NCBI GenBank assembly: GCA_900239685.1
Contig: OENT01000252.1
Location: 86,919 to 150,918 of the forward strand
DNA from: Rotaria macrura
Lineage: Eukaryota; Rotifera; Eurotatoria; Philodinida; Philodinidae
DNA length: 64,000 bases
Reading direction: 5' to 3'
In this document: positions 49,372 through 62,219 of the stretch, piece by piece
Layout: each line of letters opens with the position of its first letter
Numbering within the stretch: position 1 is the first letter of the stretch
Translations under genes and position numbers: made by a program
Notes under the pieces: generated by a model
Database searches by the model: none
Seen by the model: only the letters and a program-made list of their open reading frames with translations
What the model was told of the DNA's origin: nothing

Positions 49372-52314
49372 CGGAGTGAACTACGTGAACATGAAATTTA
49401 CTGAAAGAAATATTTAAAGTAAATTGTCTCAAACCTGGTTACAGTAAGGTGATACTAATTGTTGATTCATTATTGTAGATGACGTCGAAAGAATGTCTTA
49501 TATGTATTTCACGTGAGCATGAACGTTGTAATGATTTGACTGAATTCATTAGAGATTTAAATATGATGAAAAAGGATAGACACCACGTGTGTTATCTATC
49601 ACATGTTTTTTTTCAAACATGATAGTCAAACAATACAATCGATAGATCATTCGTTGATATTCAAAAAAATCCTTGTATTAACGAATGAACGACAAATTTC
49701 AAATTTTGACACGTCTATGAAATGTAGATATATTTAAAAATAAAAGTACCGTTTCAAACGTATATGTTAATCTATAGATTCTCTTTCACAATGCAATTTA
49801 ATAAAGCTCAAGTTTGTCAAGTTGAACACAAGAAATATTAGATGATTTGACCTCTTCTTAATTATAGGTTAGCATAGACTTTTTCATTAGAAAAGTGTTA
49901 CTTTTTTTATTATTTATTAAAATGCTTCAGTCGCATTTCGTTATGTACATACTTAGAATCCATTACAAAGATTTTCCAGTCTGTGTATATGATTTTTCGA
50001 GTGGTAACGACAAATTATTCTTGGTCTCATTTTAAAGACAACCTTTTCCTCATTAATAAACCCTATTTCAATAAACAAGCATTCAAACAACGACCTAGGG
50101 TGCAAAATAATACAGACGTTCAACAACTGGTACTTTCTTATATATACTCAGCTGAGAAACGTGATTATCAGCAGTACTTTTATTTATTTATTTTAAATAA
50201 TAGCACAGAACAATAATGGATATGAGGGCTGGCTATAGATTTCTCATGGCTCACACTCTCTTTTATTTGGATGATTATGCATGAAACACTAGGCATCATG
50301 TATTTCTGCCTTAGTATGTCAATGTTTGCAAAGAAAAGAACTGAATTATAATGATATGTTGCATTTTTTAAACTGTCCACTTTATGCTTGTATGTCTAAT
50401 TAATGAAGAGTTTGTGAAAGAAAAATAGACTGTCAATAAAACAAAGGCAAAATATTTGCCAACAGATTAGACGAGTGCCGTTCGTTGCATAACGATGAAA
50501 CTCATTTTTATTTTGTACATTTGAAAACAAAAATCGTTAATTTGAACATAAATTAGAGTGCAAACAGTTTCTTTTATTGTGAGGTTGAACGCATTTAATG
50601 AAATTTCTTCGACTTACTCCAGTGAAAGTAATGAACATGAATGCTCGTTTCTCATGCAGAAACATCACTAAAGAAGACGTTAAGCGAGGATTCTATAAAC
50701 AGTTAGCATATGGAAATCATCTGAACATTACATTCAGTATATCTTTTATTATAGATTAATTTGACAACGTTCATGTTTCAAATGATTCACACATTGTTTT
50801 TCTTTTCTGTAAATTTTCATATTAGGAGTCGTATTTCATATCTATTGGATCTGTAACATATTGAAGTATGCTAATTTAATCGATAGTCGTTCTCATATGA
50901 ATAAAATCATCCATGAATATGTTTTAGACCTAGATTTCAACGTTGAACTCATTGACTATCCAATTACAATAAAATTAGCTTCGTCTGTTAAATAAAGAAC
51001 ACTGTTATATTTGATGTTACTCTCGAATAACATTGATTATAAAACATTATATACGTCATCATAATTCTGTAAACGATTTCTTTTAGAAAATTGTTTGATT
51101 ATAATTTACGATAACTAAGAAATGCCTCAAATCTAGATATATTTATGGATTGATTGCCTTGCAATTCTATCGATATTTGAATATGACAGTTCAATGGCAA
51201 GATTTGTAATATGACTTGACTCGTATATTTTCTTCTGAGAAATAGTTTTCAATCACCAGATTATGAGCGAAAGGCGAACTATTTGCATTGTTTTTGTACG
51301 AAATCCAATCCAATTATCGATTCCTAAAATATTTTTCTATCTGTCCTTTACACTCATTGTCGTAGGTCATTGCTAATCTCATTTCGATTTTAATAAACTC
51401 TAAAGTTTTGGTCATTTAAAACTAATTTTTTATCGTATTCAAACGTTTAAGATATATACAACTATAATTACTAGGAATCGATATCCTATGGTATATTATC
51501 TCATAATTCTTTGTTTAGAAATAGGTTGATCCCTTTACCATACCATATGATAATCACTGATTTCTAATTGAGTGATTCAGAACGAAACAACATTCTCTCT
51601 CATTTTAATTACATCTAAAACATTTCCTATGTTAATTTTATTTAACTCGATTCCGTCACACTTGCAGTTTTTCTTTTACCGTTACAGAATATTCAAGTAC
51701 TCTATAGCATTAATAAACACACCCATTGTTTCATATTAATAATCGATGAATTTTTGCAAAGTTCATGATTTAATCATTAACAAAAGAAAGACGGTAGAAT
51801 CTTAGAATTATTCAAGATTTGTTGTACTCATCCGTGGTTAGGACTTACGAAACGGCTACTACTTGTTTTTCTTCTATTTATTTAAATCGAACAGCTAGCA
51901 CAAAACTGTTTGGACACAGTAGTCATGATTGGTACGAAATCAAATATGAAATTCGCATGAAATAAATATTGATTATCAATTAAAGAAAGACGTTTCTTTG
52001 TGAAACAAGTATTTAAGTAAACACGATTCGAACCATTATTGAAGATATCTCAGGAGGTATTCTAAAATAAAATATTCTCATTCCGTTATTATGGGATCAA
52101 TCAAACCTCGTACGCATAAATTTTTTCGATTTCTAATCAAAAAAATCGATCAACTGTTATTTAATCTACTATTGAATTGCACAACAAGATATTATCTAAA
52201 ATAGCAATAATCCGAGTTCATTCTTTTATACTGATGAGTATCAAAGTTGTAACACATATCGAATATACAAGTTGAAAGAAAGAAAAAAGAAGAATAGAAA
52301 ACAAAACAAAACTT
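49372..52314. other. 2.9-kb intergenic region upstream of the RBFOX-like gene
   Basis: Lies between the RBFOX-like start and the hnRNP K-like stop, both on the minus strand. A CTTTCAG acceptor-like sequence (minus strand) lies about 30 bp upstream of the RBFOX-like start. An open stretch at 49983-50216 (plus) has some coding character but no recognisable domain. Otherwise AT-rich and featureless. Confidence 0.4.
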
Positions 52315-55300
52315 TCAACGACGTCGACCACCTTTGTAAGTTGTTCGTGGAATGGGTCTTTGTGTTTGAAGGCATTCGTTAATTAAACGTAGTGCTTGAT
52401 GAATTTGACTTTTGGTTCCTTTAATAACTGATGGTTCATTATCATCATTTGTTAAATGAATTTTTGCACCGGTTTGTTCTCGAATTTGTGTGATATGTTG
52501 TCCTGAAAGTAAATTCCATAGAAATAAGAAATATCGAGAAACACAAATATACCGAACGGACCAATCAACAATCCAACTTGTCTTCCTTTAACATAATTTA
52601 GTTCTTTAATAAAAATTCGTTTGTCATCTGATGATTTTGAACGTTTGATTCCATCATCATCATTATCATCGGACTCTGAATCTGTATCATCATAATTTAA
52701 TGGAGCATCTTCATAACCATATCGATTCTTTGACATTGATGATGATGATGATGAATTGATCGACATCATTGATCGTTGTTTGGATTCAGTTAAATCTTCC
52801 GTGGAAGCAGTGATATTACTCTGTGGCATTATTTCACAAGAATCATTTGGCTTATAAGCACCATATTCATGAGCACATATTTCATCATAGTTTACCGATG
52901 GATCATACATTGGATATAACTTAGTCTTATCTTCATCAGTAAAATGACCCTGTTCAAGAACATTTTGAACTATTTCTCGAAGACAACTAGAGTAAGCAAT
53001 GGAAATTTATCGTTAAAAATGTATTTAGTAACTCTATATAAACAACCGTACAAGGATATGTCTCTCCATGATCTTATTTTAAAAATTACCTAGGTCACCA
53101 TGTACATCTTTCACATGGAACAACTTTCAGTGAAGAGCGATCGATATTTGAGTGTGAAATTTTTCAAATATAATTCTGTTTAATTCAAAATTGATTTTCT
53201 ATCATGTGATTGTTTTGATTCATAGCCAGAATAGAAAGTCTTCTAGTAATGTTAAGAACAAGCAACATGCTAAACGGATGATATCTGAGTACCACACAAT
53301 AGATAGGTATGAGATGTGTGAATCTATATGTTAGATAGTATTCATCTAGGCCAGATGTCAACGAATGTAGACATTTAACAGAAAATGATTCCATTCATTT
53401 TAACTATTATCATTTTCATAATTAGAATGATAACAGAAAAATAAATGATCACAATTTTCTCTTGACATGATTTGTGTTATACTGGTGATTACAAAGGTTT
53501 TTCGGGTTCAGTTAATATAGTACAGATACACATAGTTATTTAAAGATAAAAATTGATTGGATAACATATTAACAATCTTCTATCTTTATATCATTTTGTT
53601 CTTTCTCATAGTCAGACATAATCCAGTGTTAATCCTGTCTAAAAGTTATCTATTGTCATCAAAGAACATTCTTTTCGATCGGAACTATTATTATATATAG
53701 TGAACGAATAACGTATAAATGATGAAAACAAAATAGACAAGTTCGTTAGTTATTTTACAATAGAACGTTACATTACATTTTCTAGTAAAATATGGTCAGA
53801 GTTAAATTGTTTTGAGTAATGAGTAGATATTCACTCTCAATAATTGTATGCAACAAACAAGAATCTTGCTAAGCAAAGAGGGGGGGGGGGCGGGGAAGCG
53901 AGACTTCATCTATTTCAAAAACATTTGAAGTACGGTGAATTACGGATGAAGTATGCACTCCTGAAGTCTCGCTTTTTCCCCTTGTGTTGCACACAATTCA
54001 ACTGTAAAATCATCCTCTACAATATTTGTTTTTGGTCTTCAATGAATTTTAGTGTTTGTTTTACCCGACCTTTGGTAAAATATTTGATTCGAAGAATGCT
54101 TTTCAGTTTCATGTTTCATTAATTGGAAACTGTTTTATTGTTGGTATTTTTCTGTTAATAAAACTATTTCAACGAATTACTAAACAGCCAGATAAGAGAA
54201 CTATGCAATTTGAACGTTCAATGACTTCTGTGAACGACACTTTCTTATCTCATTAGGTAGATATTCTAAACGAGCATCTATCTTGATCATTTCATGACTA
54301 AAATGCTCATCCAATTTTAAGATATTTTTGTTCTCGAAAAATTAAGACGACTTACTAAATAATATGTTCGCTATGTCGATCACATAGTAGTACGATGCGT
54401 TCATCACTTTTTGGACATGTTTGTGGGAAAATTTTTATTAAATCAAGTTGATATTTGTCGCGTAAACGTTCAAGACGTTCATTACGTTTTCCGGTTATAA
54501 TTGGTATAAATCTTGTTTGAAACAATAATCGAAGTTCATATTGATCTGAAGAGCATTTAAAAGCATCCATTATATCTGTTAAAACATCAAATGATGCACC
54601 AATATCTTTTTGATCTTCTATAGTCAATATACATTCAGCTAATGATTGACATGAAAGCTTTAATGCCTCGCTAAATTGTTCGATATCAAGAGTATTTATT
54701 AATTCTTTTCGAACATAATTTGGTATTAATAAACGGAATGGTAAATAGCACGATAAATCATTTAGTCCTCTTCGTGTTGCTTCGGTCCAAACTGGTGCTG
54801 TTGGTTTAGATTCAATTTCATTATGTGAAGGAGAACTATGAACTGAAATATGAAGTATAGAATTAAAAAGGAATTCTTATTCTTTCGATTACTTCTTGGA
54901 GTTGTTGGTGGTACGGATTGAACTGTAAATTGTGCTTGAATTGATGACGATGGCGGTTGTGATGGTGGTGGTGATGGTGGAGGATGAGGCAATGGTTGAT
55001 GCTTACTAAAATCAGTCGTTTTATTTAGTTGCAATTCACCGGTTATTTGAACATTGGTAGAATCAAGTTGACAATCGGACTTTTGCATGATGTTAATTTC
55101 ATCCTAAATAGATGACGCAAAAAATATAATTTAAAAATGAACAGACAATATTTTGTAGAAATATTACTTTTATTTGTCTTAGTTTTTCTTCGATTTCATC
55201 AAGATCTTCTGAATTAATTAATTGTGAATTATGTTTCATATTTAACAATTGCTTTATCAAATGATCTTCAAGCAAGGTTTTCATATAATTTTGAAATACT

Positions 55301-55710
55301 CGTAATTGGTCATACGGTTGGGAATTTTCTTCTAATATACGCATTTTGATCTGTTGCACACGGTTGGACATGGATTTTTTCCATTCATCTAATTCTTTAT
55401 AAACGTGTTCGTGCATTTGTTGAAGATCAAATGAATTTAATGCATTCTTTTGTATTTCAATATGTTTCACTATTTGTGACGGTGATAGATCCGATGTTGT
55501 AGAAATATGAATTGATGCTGATCGTTGATGATTTGAATTTACCGAGGATATTATTGGTGATGACGGATTTGGACGTACTGGTTCACGTGTTATTTTATCT
55601 TCAATCAGTGAGATCTTCTTTGATGATTGATTTGTTTGAGTACGTGATCCATAAAGTGATTTATTGTTATTGAAAAGTGGTAGAGGGTTAGGACCATTAT
55701 TGTTCGACAT
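52315..55710 (-). CDS. HNRNPK: hnRNP K-like KH-domain protein, 620 aa, five exons
   Basis: Minus-strand exons 55710-55168, 55103-54893, 54842-54356, 52986-52553 and 52502-52315, in phase; intron 3 is 1.37 kb. Three KH regions follow the hnRNP K order. KH2 is the best match: YELRLLFQTRFIPIITGKRN, LIKIFPQTCPKSDERIVLL, then the YDPSVNYDE-x-CAHEYGAYK segment, aligning with vertebrate LRLLIHQSLAGGIIG, LFQECCPHSTDRVVLI and YDPNFYDETYDYGGF. KH3 has LLIGPFGQHITQIREQTGAK. KH1 (about 286-348) keeps the flanking strands (FRLLIP, ECILTIED) but has no GxxG loop, and KH2 reads GKRN (369-372) in place of GxxG. The N-terminal 280 residues are unlike hnRNP K: a low-complexity start, a Glu/Lys/Gln-rich coiled-coil-like stretch (about 115-185) and a Pro-rich run. 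hnRNP K binds C-rich RNA and DNA in the nucleus. The start is the ATG after a TTTCAATAG acceptor; an ATG at 55830 is unlikely because intron-like sequence follows it. Confidence 0.8.
53880..53983. repeat. Short GC-rich inverted repeat in an hnRNP K-like intron
   Basis: A 13-bp perfect inverted pair, AAGCGAGACTTCA at 53896-53908 and TGAAGTCTCGCTT at 53962-53974, is bordered outside by a G-run with GCGGGG on the left and TTTCCCC on the right. The whole is about 104 bp and could form a hairpin or be a miniature transposon. No clear target duplication was found. It stands out by composition from the AT-rich intron. Confidence 0.55.
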
Positions 55711-58548
55711 GTTTGAAAAGAAAAGTCTATTGAAATAAATAGAAACGAAACAAAAAAAAGTATATTTCGTTTCATTTTTCGACCTCAGTTCTCTACGTTT
55801 CTTATTGATTCTTTTGAAAAAGCCAATCATTGAAGTAACAATTATATTGACATTGATTACCGGTGACGTCCATCGGAATATTTATATCAAACGAAACAGA
55901 AAAAGAATCAAAATGTCTTCGAATGGATTTTGCTAGAAACAACACAATAATCTGTTTTCATATTATTATTATTATTATTATTATGTCAAATAGAAAGTCA
56001 ACTTTCATACTTTTTTAATTCAGTAAAACATAAATTGATTCTTGTTTTCTAATATCAAGTTTCGAACAAATAAAAAATTTGATAAATTTAATTTATCAAA
56101 AATCCTTTTAGCTTTTGTTTAGTTTTATCTTTCCATGATTGAATATTTCATGTGTCAGAATGAAGAGTAATAAAAAGGGCAAGAATTTCTTAGTACAATA
56201 AGCTTGTATCAACTTTACTGGTACTAATAATGATGTCGAAACTTCAGAATCGGGTTTTCATAAGACTCTGGCAGTGGCTAAGAGTTTGTTTTTAAAACTC
56301 TAGTGAAACCAATTATCAAATTTTGGGCTAACAGTTTCAGAAAATCAAACTATTCTCAAAATTTCTATTGTCTTTTATCATCGATCAGATGAAAAATTAA
56401 GTTGAACGAAAGCAGATCAGTAGATTAGAACAACTATTCTCACCACTATTTTTGGACGAGAAGGTTCTCTTCGAATATGGAAGAATATGAATCAGTTCTC
56501 TCGATATATGGTGTTCCAATAATTGAAAATCATAGCGGACGAGTAGCTTATCACCTGTTTTGGATCTCGCATATATATAAATTGTTTTTTTTATATGCCT
56601 TATTACATCGAGCCTTAGTTTTTATTAGCAATATTTTGTATACCTCGAAATATCATGTTTGTATTTCACAGAAAGAATTATTGCGATAGATTTGAATTTT
56701 ATTTGTTGTTTATGAAATGTGAATTTTTTCTTCATTATTGTTTTTAGTTTTAATCGATGTATTGAATAATCTACTATTTCAAAATAAAATAAAATAGCAT
56801 ATTTTAAAAGACAAGCGTTTCTGAGAGCTCACTTGCATAGTGAACATTCATAGATGTGTGAAGACGATCACAACTTTCGGTTATTACAAGGACATCCTCC
56901 ACAGATGAATACATCTCACTGTCATCATATTTTGAACAGAATGAGTTTTATCATGATAACAAAAAATCGTTGTTCAGGCTATGTGATTACTCCTATACTC
57001 TGCCTGTGTCACTTTAACAACAAGTTAAGCACGTTTATCTGCGGAAAAAACCTTTCTAGACAAGTAGTATGATATATGAACGACGGGCATTGGTTTTTTC
57101 GTGAATTTTTATCGTTTAGTTTCTATTCAACTAGTATCTGTTTGTTGATATTCCGCAAAACTACATCTTCAATTTAACAATCCAGGATACGACAAGTAAA
57201 AAATAATAATTTATTCTCTTACTGTTTTCTAAAGTTTTTAAAGTTACATTCTGGATACTAATGTCTATGGAATTATTACTATTATCACACCTACCCATAT
57301 AATACCTATAAATATTAAAATGACACAAACGTTAGATATTATCTTTTTGTATGACATTATAAGCAAGCGAAAGTCTTGATGAATGAAGTAAGTTTTCGTG
57401 GCCTTGATATGATTTCGAGATACCTTTACTTGCATAGTACACATAGTTATGACGACGGTGAAACAAAAGCATAATTCTTTATCAAAACTTGAAAGATAAA
57501 ACTAACCAAAACCATGAACCCTACGTGTTTCTTTTTTGTAAAGACTTTCTTTTTGATTAACAGCTCATTGATGAAAGCATTAAATTGTAAGATAAGCACA
57601 TGCAACAGTTAACAGGTTTCATTTTATGTAGCTAATTGCAAGTCCACTGGCAATTTGCCCGAGCATAATGATGATCTATTCAATGCATTACAGAAAATCT
57701 AGCAGCACAAGCTCACTGACATTCATCAGCCGAACAATCTGACCCTAGCATTAACTTTATTGTTCGACCATTAATCAGCAATAGCTATTGATATGAAACT
57801 GCTCTAGCAGTAGTAATGCTACCTCCTGCTAAAGTTTTGATGTATGCGATGTGTAGTTAATCTGAAACGATTGGTATACTGCTCCAATTCAACAAGAAGC
57901 TTCCATATGCCTCAGCACTACTGTAGAACACACGTCATTACTTGAATTTGGCCAAAAAGCTATAACTTATGTTCTTTTAAAGTTAATGCTAAAAGAAATT
58001 TCTCTCTCTCTCTGTGCATATATGTTACCTATTGCTGTAAAGGGGAAAAACATATGTCTGGATTCTCATCGTGTACACGTCGTATTCACCATATTTTAAA
58101 TACGAAAATCTGTGGGGAATCTTCGTTCGTATCCACAATAAGGCGAGGACATATGAAGGACACATAGAACAAAGACGATATATTGGGAATAGAGAGGATT
58201 CCTGGATCCGTTTTTTTTCTAAAAGCGAAAGAACTGAAAAATCGTTTCTTTTTCAGTCAGTTGAGAATTATCGATCAATGGAAATGTGCCAGATTATGAG
58301 TTTATTGTTGGAAAAAATCTGAACCTGATCTTATTATCCTGACTATCAGTATTCATCACTGATCATTTTTCACGTGTTCATTTGATAATACGGGGAATTA
58401 CTCTCAGTGATGAAAATGTTTTTTTTTTGGTTTAAGTGAAAGCGCTTCTTATTCGATAGATTTCAACAAGCTAATTAAAAATATTCCACTTTTTCAACTC
58501 GATCCTACTATCTTCTATGCGAAAGTAATCGAATAATGTCCAAAATAG
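55711..58548. other. Intergenic / degraded region left of the 776-bp element
   Basis: Upstream side of the hnRNP K-like gene. A (ATT)n run lies at 55962-55984. Coding-like stretches without a name occur: about 56410-56490 (ERKQISRLEQLFSPLFLDEK) directly followed in another frame by MEEYESVLSIYGVP at 56477; about 57690-57930, broken by several stops; and 58071-58322. They look like relics of genes or transposons. None carries a domain I recognise. Confidence 0.35.
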
Positions 58549-59338
58549 TTCTCAAGGGTGACACGATATTTGAGCCCTGACAATTGAGCCCCCGACAATT
58601 GAGCCTGATTTAAAGAACAATTGAAGAAGCACAAGAAAATAACTTTACTTAGTCGAGCTAACATCCACATCAAAATTGAACAGAGCTCGCGCTCTTTTAA
58701 AATACAATTCTCTTGGTATCAAATGAAAAGACGAAACTAGTAGTTATAATTGTTCATCCAACAGCTCGTATTTTGCTCGCTTTTTTAATTTAGTAACCGT
58801 AGCTTGCGACTGTTCAACTTTCAAGTCTTTGATAGATTCATACATTCATGGGTTTCCTGGCACTGAGTACTAAACAAAGTTTATGTGCAACTCTCTCTTG
58901 AAAATAGATCAGGGATCACACTACTTGAATAGCTCTGTGCAAGCATTCTGATAAGTTGTTCGTTCGACGTAACTGATGCTTCAATCTCGAAAAACAACTG
59001 CACATCGAATTTGAAAAGCGAGGAGCACACCGTCAATTGTTTCGAAAGGAACGCTCCAAAAAATTATCGTCGAAACAGACGACATATTCTAAGCTAGACA
59101 TCATATTAGATATTTGCGAATACTTGTTCATTTCTGTAGAGATAGTCGTCGTATTCATAGACGCGAGTATCAAGGAATCATTCACAACATGATAAGTGGC
59201 AGGTTCACAAGTATTTTCAAACTTCATGTAAGCACATGGGTAGATGTTGATTCTGTATATTGCCTTATGCATCAATAAAGGCTCAATTGTCAAGAGCTAA
59301 ACTGTCGGGAGGCTCAACTGTCGGTGTACCCTTCTCAA
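58549..59338. mobile_element. 776-bp inverted-repeat DNA element with 7-bp direct flanks
   Basis: Element 58556-59331. The ends are inverted copies: left GGGTGACACGATATTTGAGC, right (read inward) GGGTACACCGACAGTTGAGC, followed in both arms by copies of GACAATTGAGCC, so the arms extend for about 55 bp with small differences. It is flanked on both sides by TTCTCAA (58549-58555 and 59332-59338), consistent with a 7-bp target duplication. A minus-strand frame at 59033-59293 (86 codons) lies inside but has no recognisable transposase motif. Superfamily is uncertain; a MULE-like or other cut-and-paste non-autonomous element fits the long arms and duplication length. Confidence 0.75.
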
Positions 59339-60409
59339 GTATAGTAGATGTAGGACAAGTGGCTTAATACTGGATATTGAATTTCAAGTTAAAAATAGAG
59401 TAACTCACAAAGCCAAAATAGTCATTACTTGTAACAATATGAAACAGTTTGATGGAATTTGACGAAAAATTGTTTCAAAAGTATTCGCATGACTTATTTC
59501 TTCATATGAATTCAACATAGAGAAAAATATCCAACATCAAAGGATCTTATTATTCTGGATCAGATTTAGATTTTGATGAAGTTTGACGTCGAGAATTAGT
59601 TTTTAGAGTTTCCGAAAGCAATGATTCACATATTGCTCATCAGCTGAAAAACGCTTTAAAAGAATGAGATATTTTTAATTGGCATGCTGAACTCTATTGA
59701 ACAAGAATTGCTTTCACTAAAACCAAAAAAAAAGCATTTTCCCATTACTGAGAGCAACTCTATTTATTGTAAAATGAAAATGTGAAAAATGATTATTGAT
59801 GAATGATGATATTCAGGATAATAAAATTAGGTTCACATGTTTTTTCCAATGCTAAATTCATAATCTGGTACATCTCCTTTCATTTAAAATTTGGTGTTTT
59901 GAGTGTTTTTGAGGTTTTCGATATATTTGAAATTCCACTGAGTTATTCTATAAAGAATTCAGATGTCCCCCTTGATTTCTCCTATATAACGTGTATTTTG
60001 TTGGTTGTATCGAGTATTATCGCATGTGTTCCACACGTATCATCTGTATTTCCGTCGTATCCTCTGAATCCTTTAGATCTTTGCCGTAAACCTGAAAAAT
60101 CGAAATCGGCTTTCCCTCTCTTTTATTGTTAGCCTGTTATCGAGTGTTTTATGCAACATTCTATGAGAAATGTATCATGATAAAGACAATTATAGGAATT
60201 ATGGAAAACTATGTTTCATAGAAGGAATGAATTGAGAAAATTGATGAATATCCTAGCATCAGAATATAAATGCTTGAAGCAACGTCACAAATCTTTCATG
60301 ATTGTATAATATACAGAAACGGCTTTGATAACTTGATAAAATCGTTACATTTTAAATATATTTTTGCCTTAGTAGTTTAAATGCGAAATGTTTTTTCTCT
60401 TCAAGGCAT

Positions 60410-60580
60410 ATGGCTAAATCATATGATACATGTGAATTTATCATAATACATCATGTTATGATCGATGGTTTTGGAGTGTCAATTTATCTGGTTCTTCAAT
60501 TTTGTAAGTCTCGAGTAAGGAAAAAAACGTTCGATGAAACTCGTGTCATGTCTCATCATTTAGCTTTAATCAAATTGTAA
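60410..60580 (+). pseudogene. Fragment resembling an HHxxxDG acyltransferase / NRPS condensation motif
   Basis: A 56-codon ORF beginning MAKSYDTCEFIIIHHVMIDG and continuing FGVSIYLVLQF. A beta-strand of hydrophobic residues leading into HHxxxDG is the catalytic motif of the chloramphenicol-acetyltransferase-like fold (NRPS condensation domains, wax ester synthase/DGAT). It is preceded by a good acceptor (TTCTCTTCAAG) and contains a GTAAGT donor after LVLQF, so it might be an exon. I could not find in-phase flanking exons carrying the rest of such a domain, so a relic is more likely than a live gene. Confidence 0.35.
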
Positions 60581-61493
60581 CTCCGACTATAACATGAGTG
60601 AGACGACTAAACTAGTTCATAAAGATTTTAATGCTTCAATAAGAAGCACATCACACAATGTTACAAGAGATTATTTTAAATTTTCATGATAAACAATCTA
60701 TCAAGAATGATCAGATATTCATAGAAAACAAAACAACCTCACAACTGGATGCATGCAATTCTGTTCTACTTTCTTTTTCACTTGCGTATTATTTATGAAT
60801 CGACGACACGGACGTTTTTGAATTATCATGCCGTTAAGTACGCCTTAATCAGTAAATAACCGAAGATAGACTAGTGTTTGTTTTGGTTAATATAATACAT
60901 CAACATTAAATTACAGAGTATCAATGCAGCGATGCTATAGTAGTTGATTTGACAATAAAGTGACCTTTAAGCTTTTAACCATAATGCGAGCTTGATAGAA
61001 ACATGATTTGTAATCTGTACACGCGTACATGCTGCATGTATAACAAACATCTTCTATACTGTGTTACATTTTTGTTACCCATGCTGATTCATTTGAAACT
61101 GTACTGAAACATGTAGACATCATTGATGACATTTATTGTTCACTGTTAGTCGGTTTACTAGCTAGTACTCGTCGGGTAGTGCCAAGGTAAATGTAAGATA
61201 AGCAGTACAAAAATACCATATAAGAAATACAGAAAACAAAAAAAAAGTTTTTTCAAGAAATAGAAAAAGACATCGAGACCATGAACTAATATTTCACCAT
61301 GAAACTTTGTTGTATTGATGAAAGGAAATTTGATATTCTATCAATTTAAAAGCGTTTAGATGATCACTTGAGTGTTGATTGCATAAGAATACTCTCAATG
61401 TGTATGAATGAATGCATACCATTTTGTCTTATACTAATCAACATTTCAATTAAATCATAGTATTTTTAATAATATTTTATTTAATTCATCTAG

Positions 61494-62219
61494 ATATTTC
61501 ATGTGGTACGAATGATTGAAGAACTTATCAGGTATAATAACTAAGTTTTTATTGTAGAATCCAATGTTGGCAGGAAAAACTGCAGATTAATCTGATTTTT
61601 TCGAAGGAAAATACGAAGTTATAAAAAAAAGCATCAATTTCTATTGCGAAATCATTTTGATTTCATACCGAATGATTCGCCTCCTATATATTTGAACAGT
61701 TGACAATTAAAATTAAAATTGAAAATGAATTATTTTAATAAATCATATATGTATGTGGCATAGTCATTCATATAGAAAAAATCCGTGATTTTCGTATGTC
61801 AGCGAGTCATTTTATGAAAATAAGACATAACAACAATGCCATCGTGGTATACCATCTAATGTGTTTTGTTCACAAAAGATAAAAATCAAGAAAATTTTCC
61901 CATGTGTGTTCTTGAAAGAAACAAATCTAGGATAAGTTGATTTCTATATACTAGTCCATGATAGAAAATCTCTAGTTCACATTTGATAGATAAACATCGG
62001 GGTATCCTTTTAGTTTTTATCAATAATAAATTACATTTTTCAGAATCATCAACAAGATGCGTGAAGATAATGAACTTATTGAAAATCAATGGTAAGGATG
62101 ATAACTTGTACAGTTTTTTAGATGTTTTCGTGTTGAAATTAGCTAGTCTTGTCGCAGTCTTCCTTCTTAAATTTCTACATCGTCAGCAAACTAGCTCTCA
62201 AATTAACAATCGCTTCTAA
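61494..62219 (+). other. Chain of three exon-like segments, unknown protein
   Basis: Three open pieces with acceptor and donor signals join in phase: 61494-61531 (IFHVVRMIEELI), 62044-62091 (IINKMREDNELIEN) and 62147-62219 ending in TAA (CLVAVFLLKFLHRQQTSSQ). Phases agree at both junctions, but the pieces are short and the chain could arise by chance. No family is recognised and no start exon was found. Confidence 0.22.

Noticed and set aside
52000-52060. A TTCGAA-containing stretch resembling a tRNA T-loop on the minus strand
   Set aside because: No matching T-stem, anticodon arm or acceptor stem could be drawn.
55711-55830. N-terminal extension of the hnRNP K-like protein from an ATG at 55830
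   Set aside because: The extra stretch is lysine/phenylalanine-rich, contains T-rich intron-like sequence and ends in a TTTCAATAG acceptor just before the likely start.
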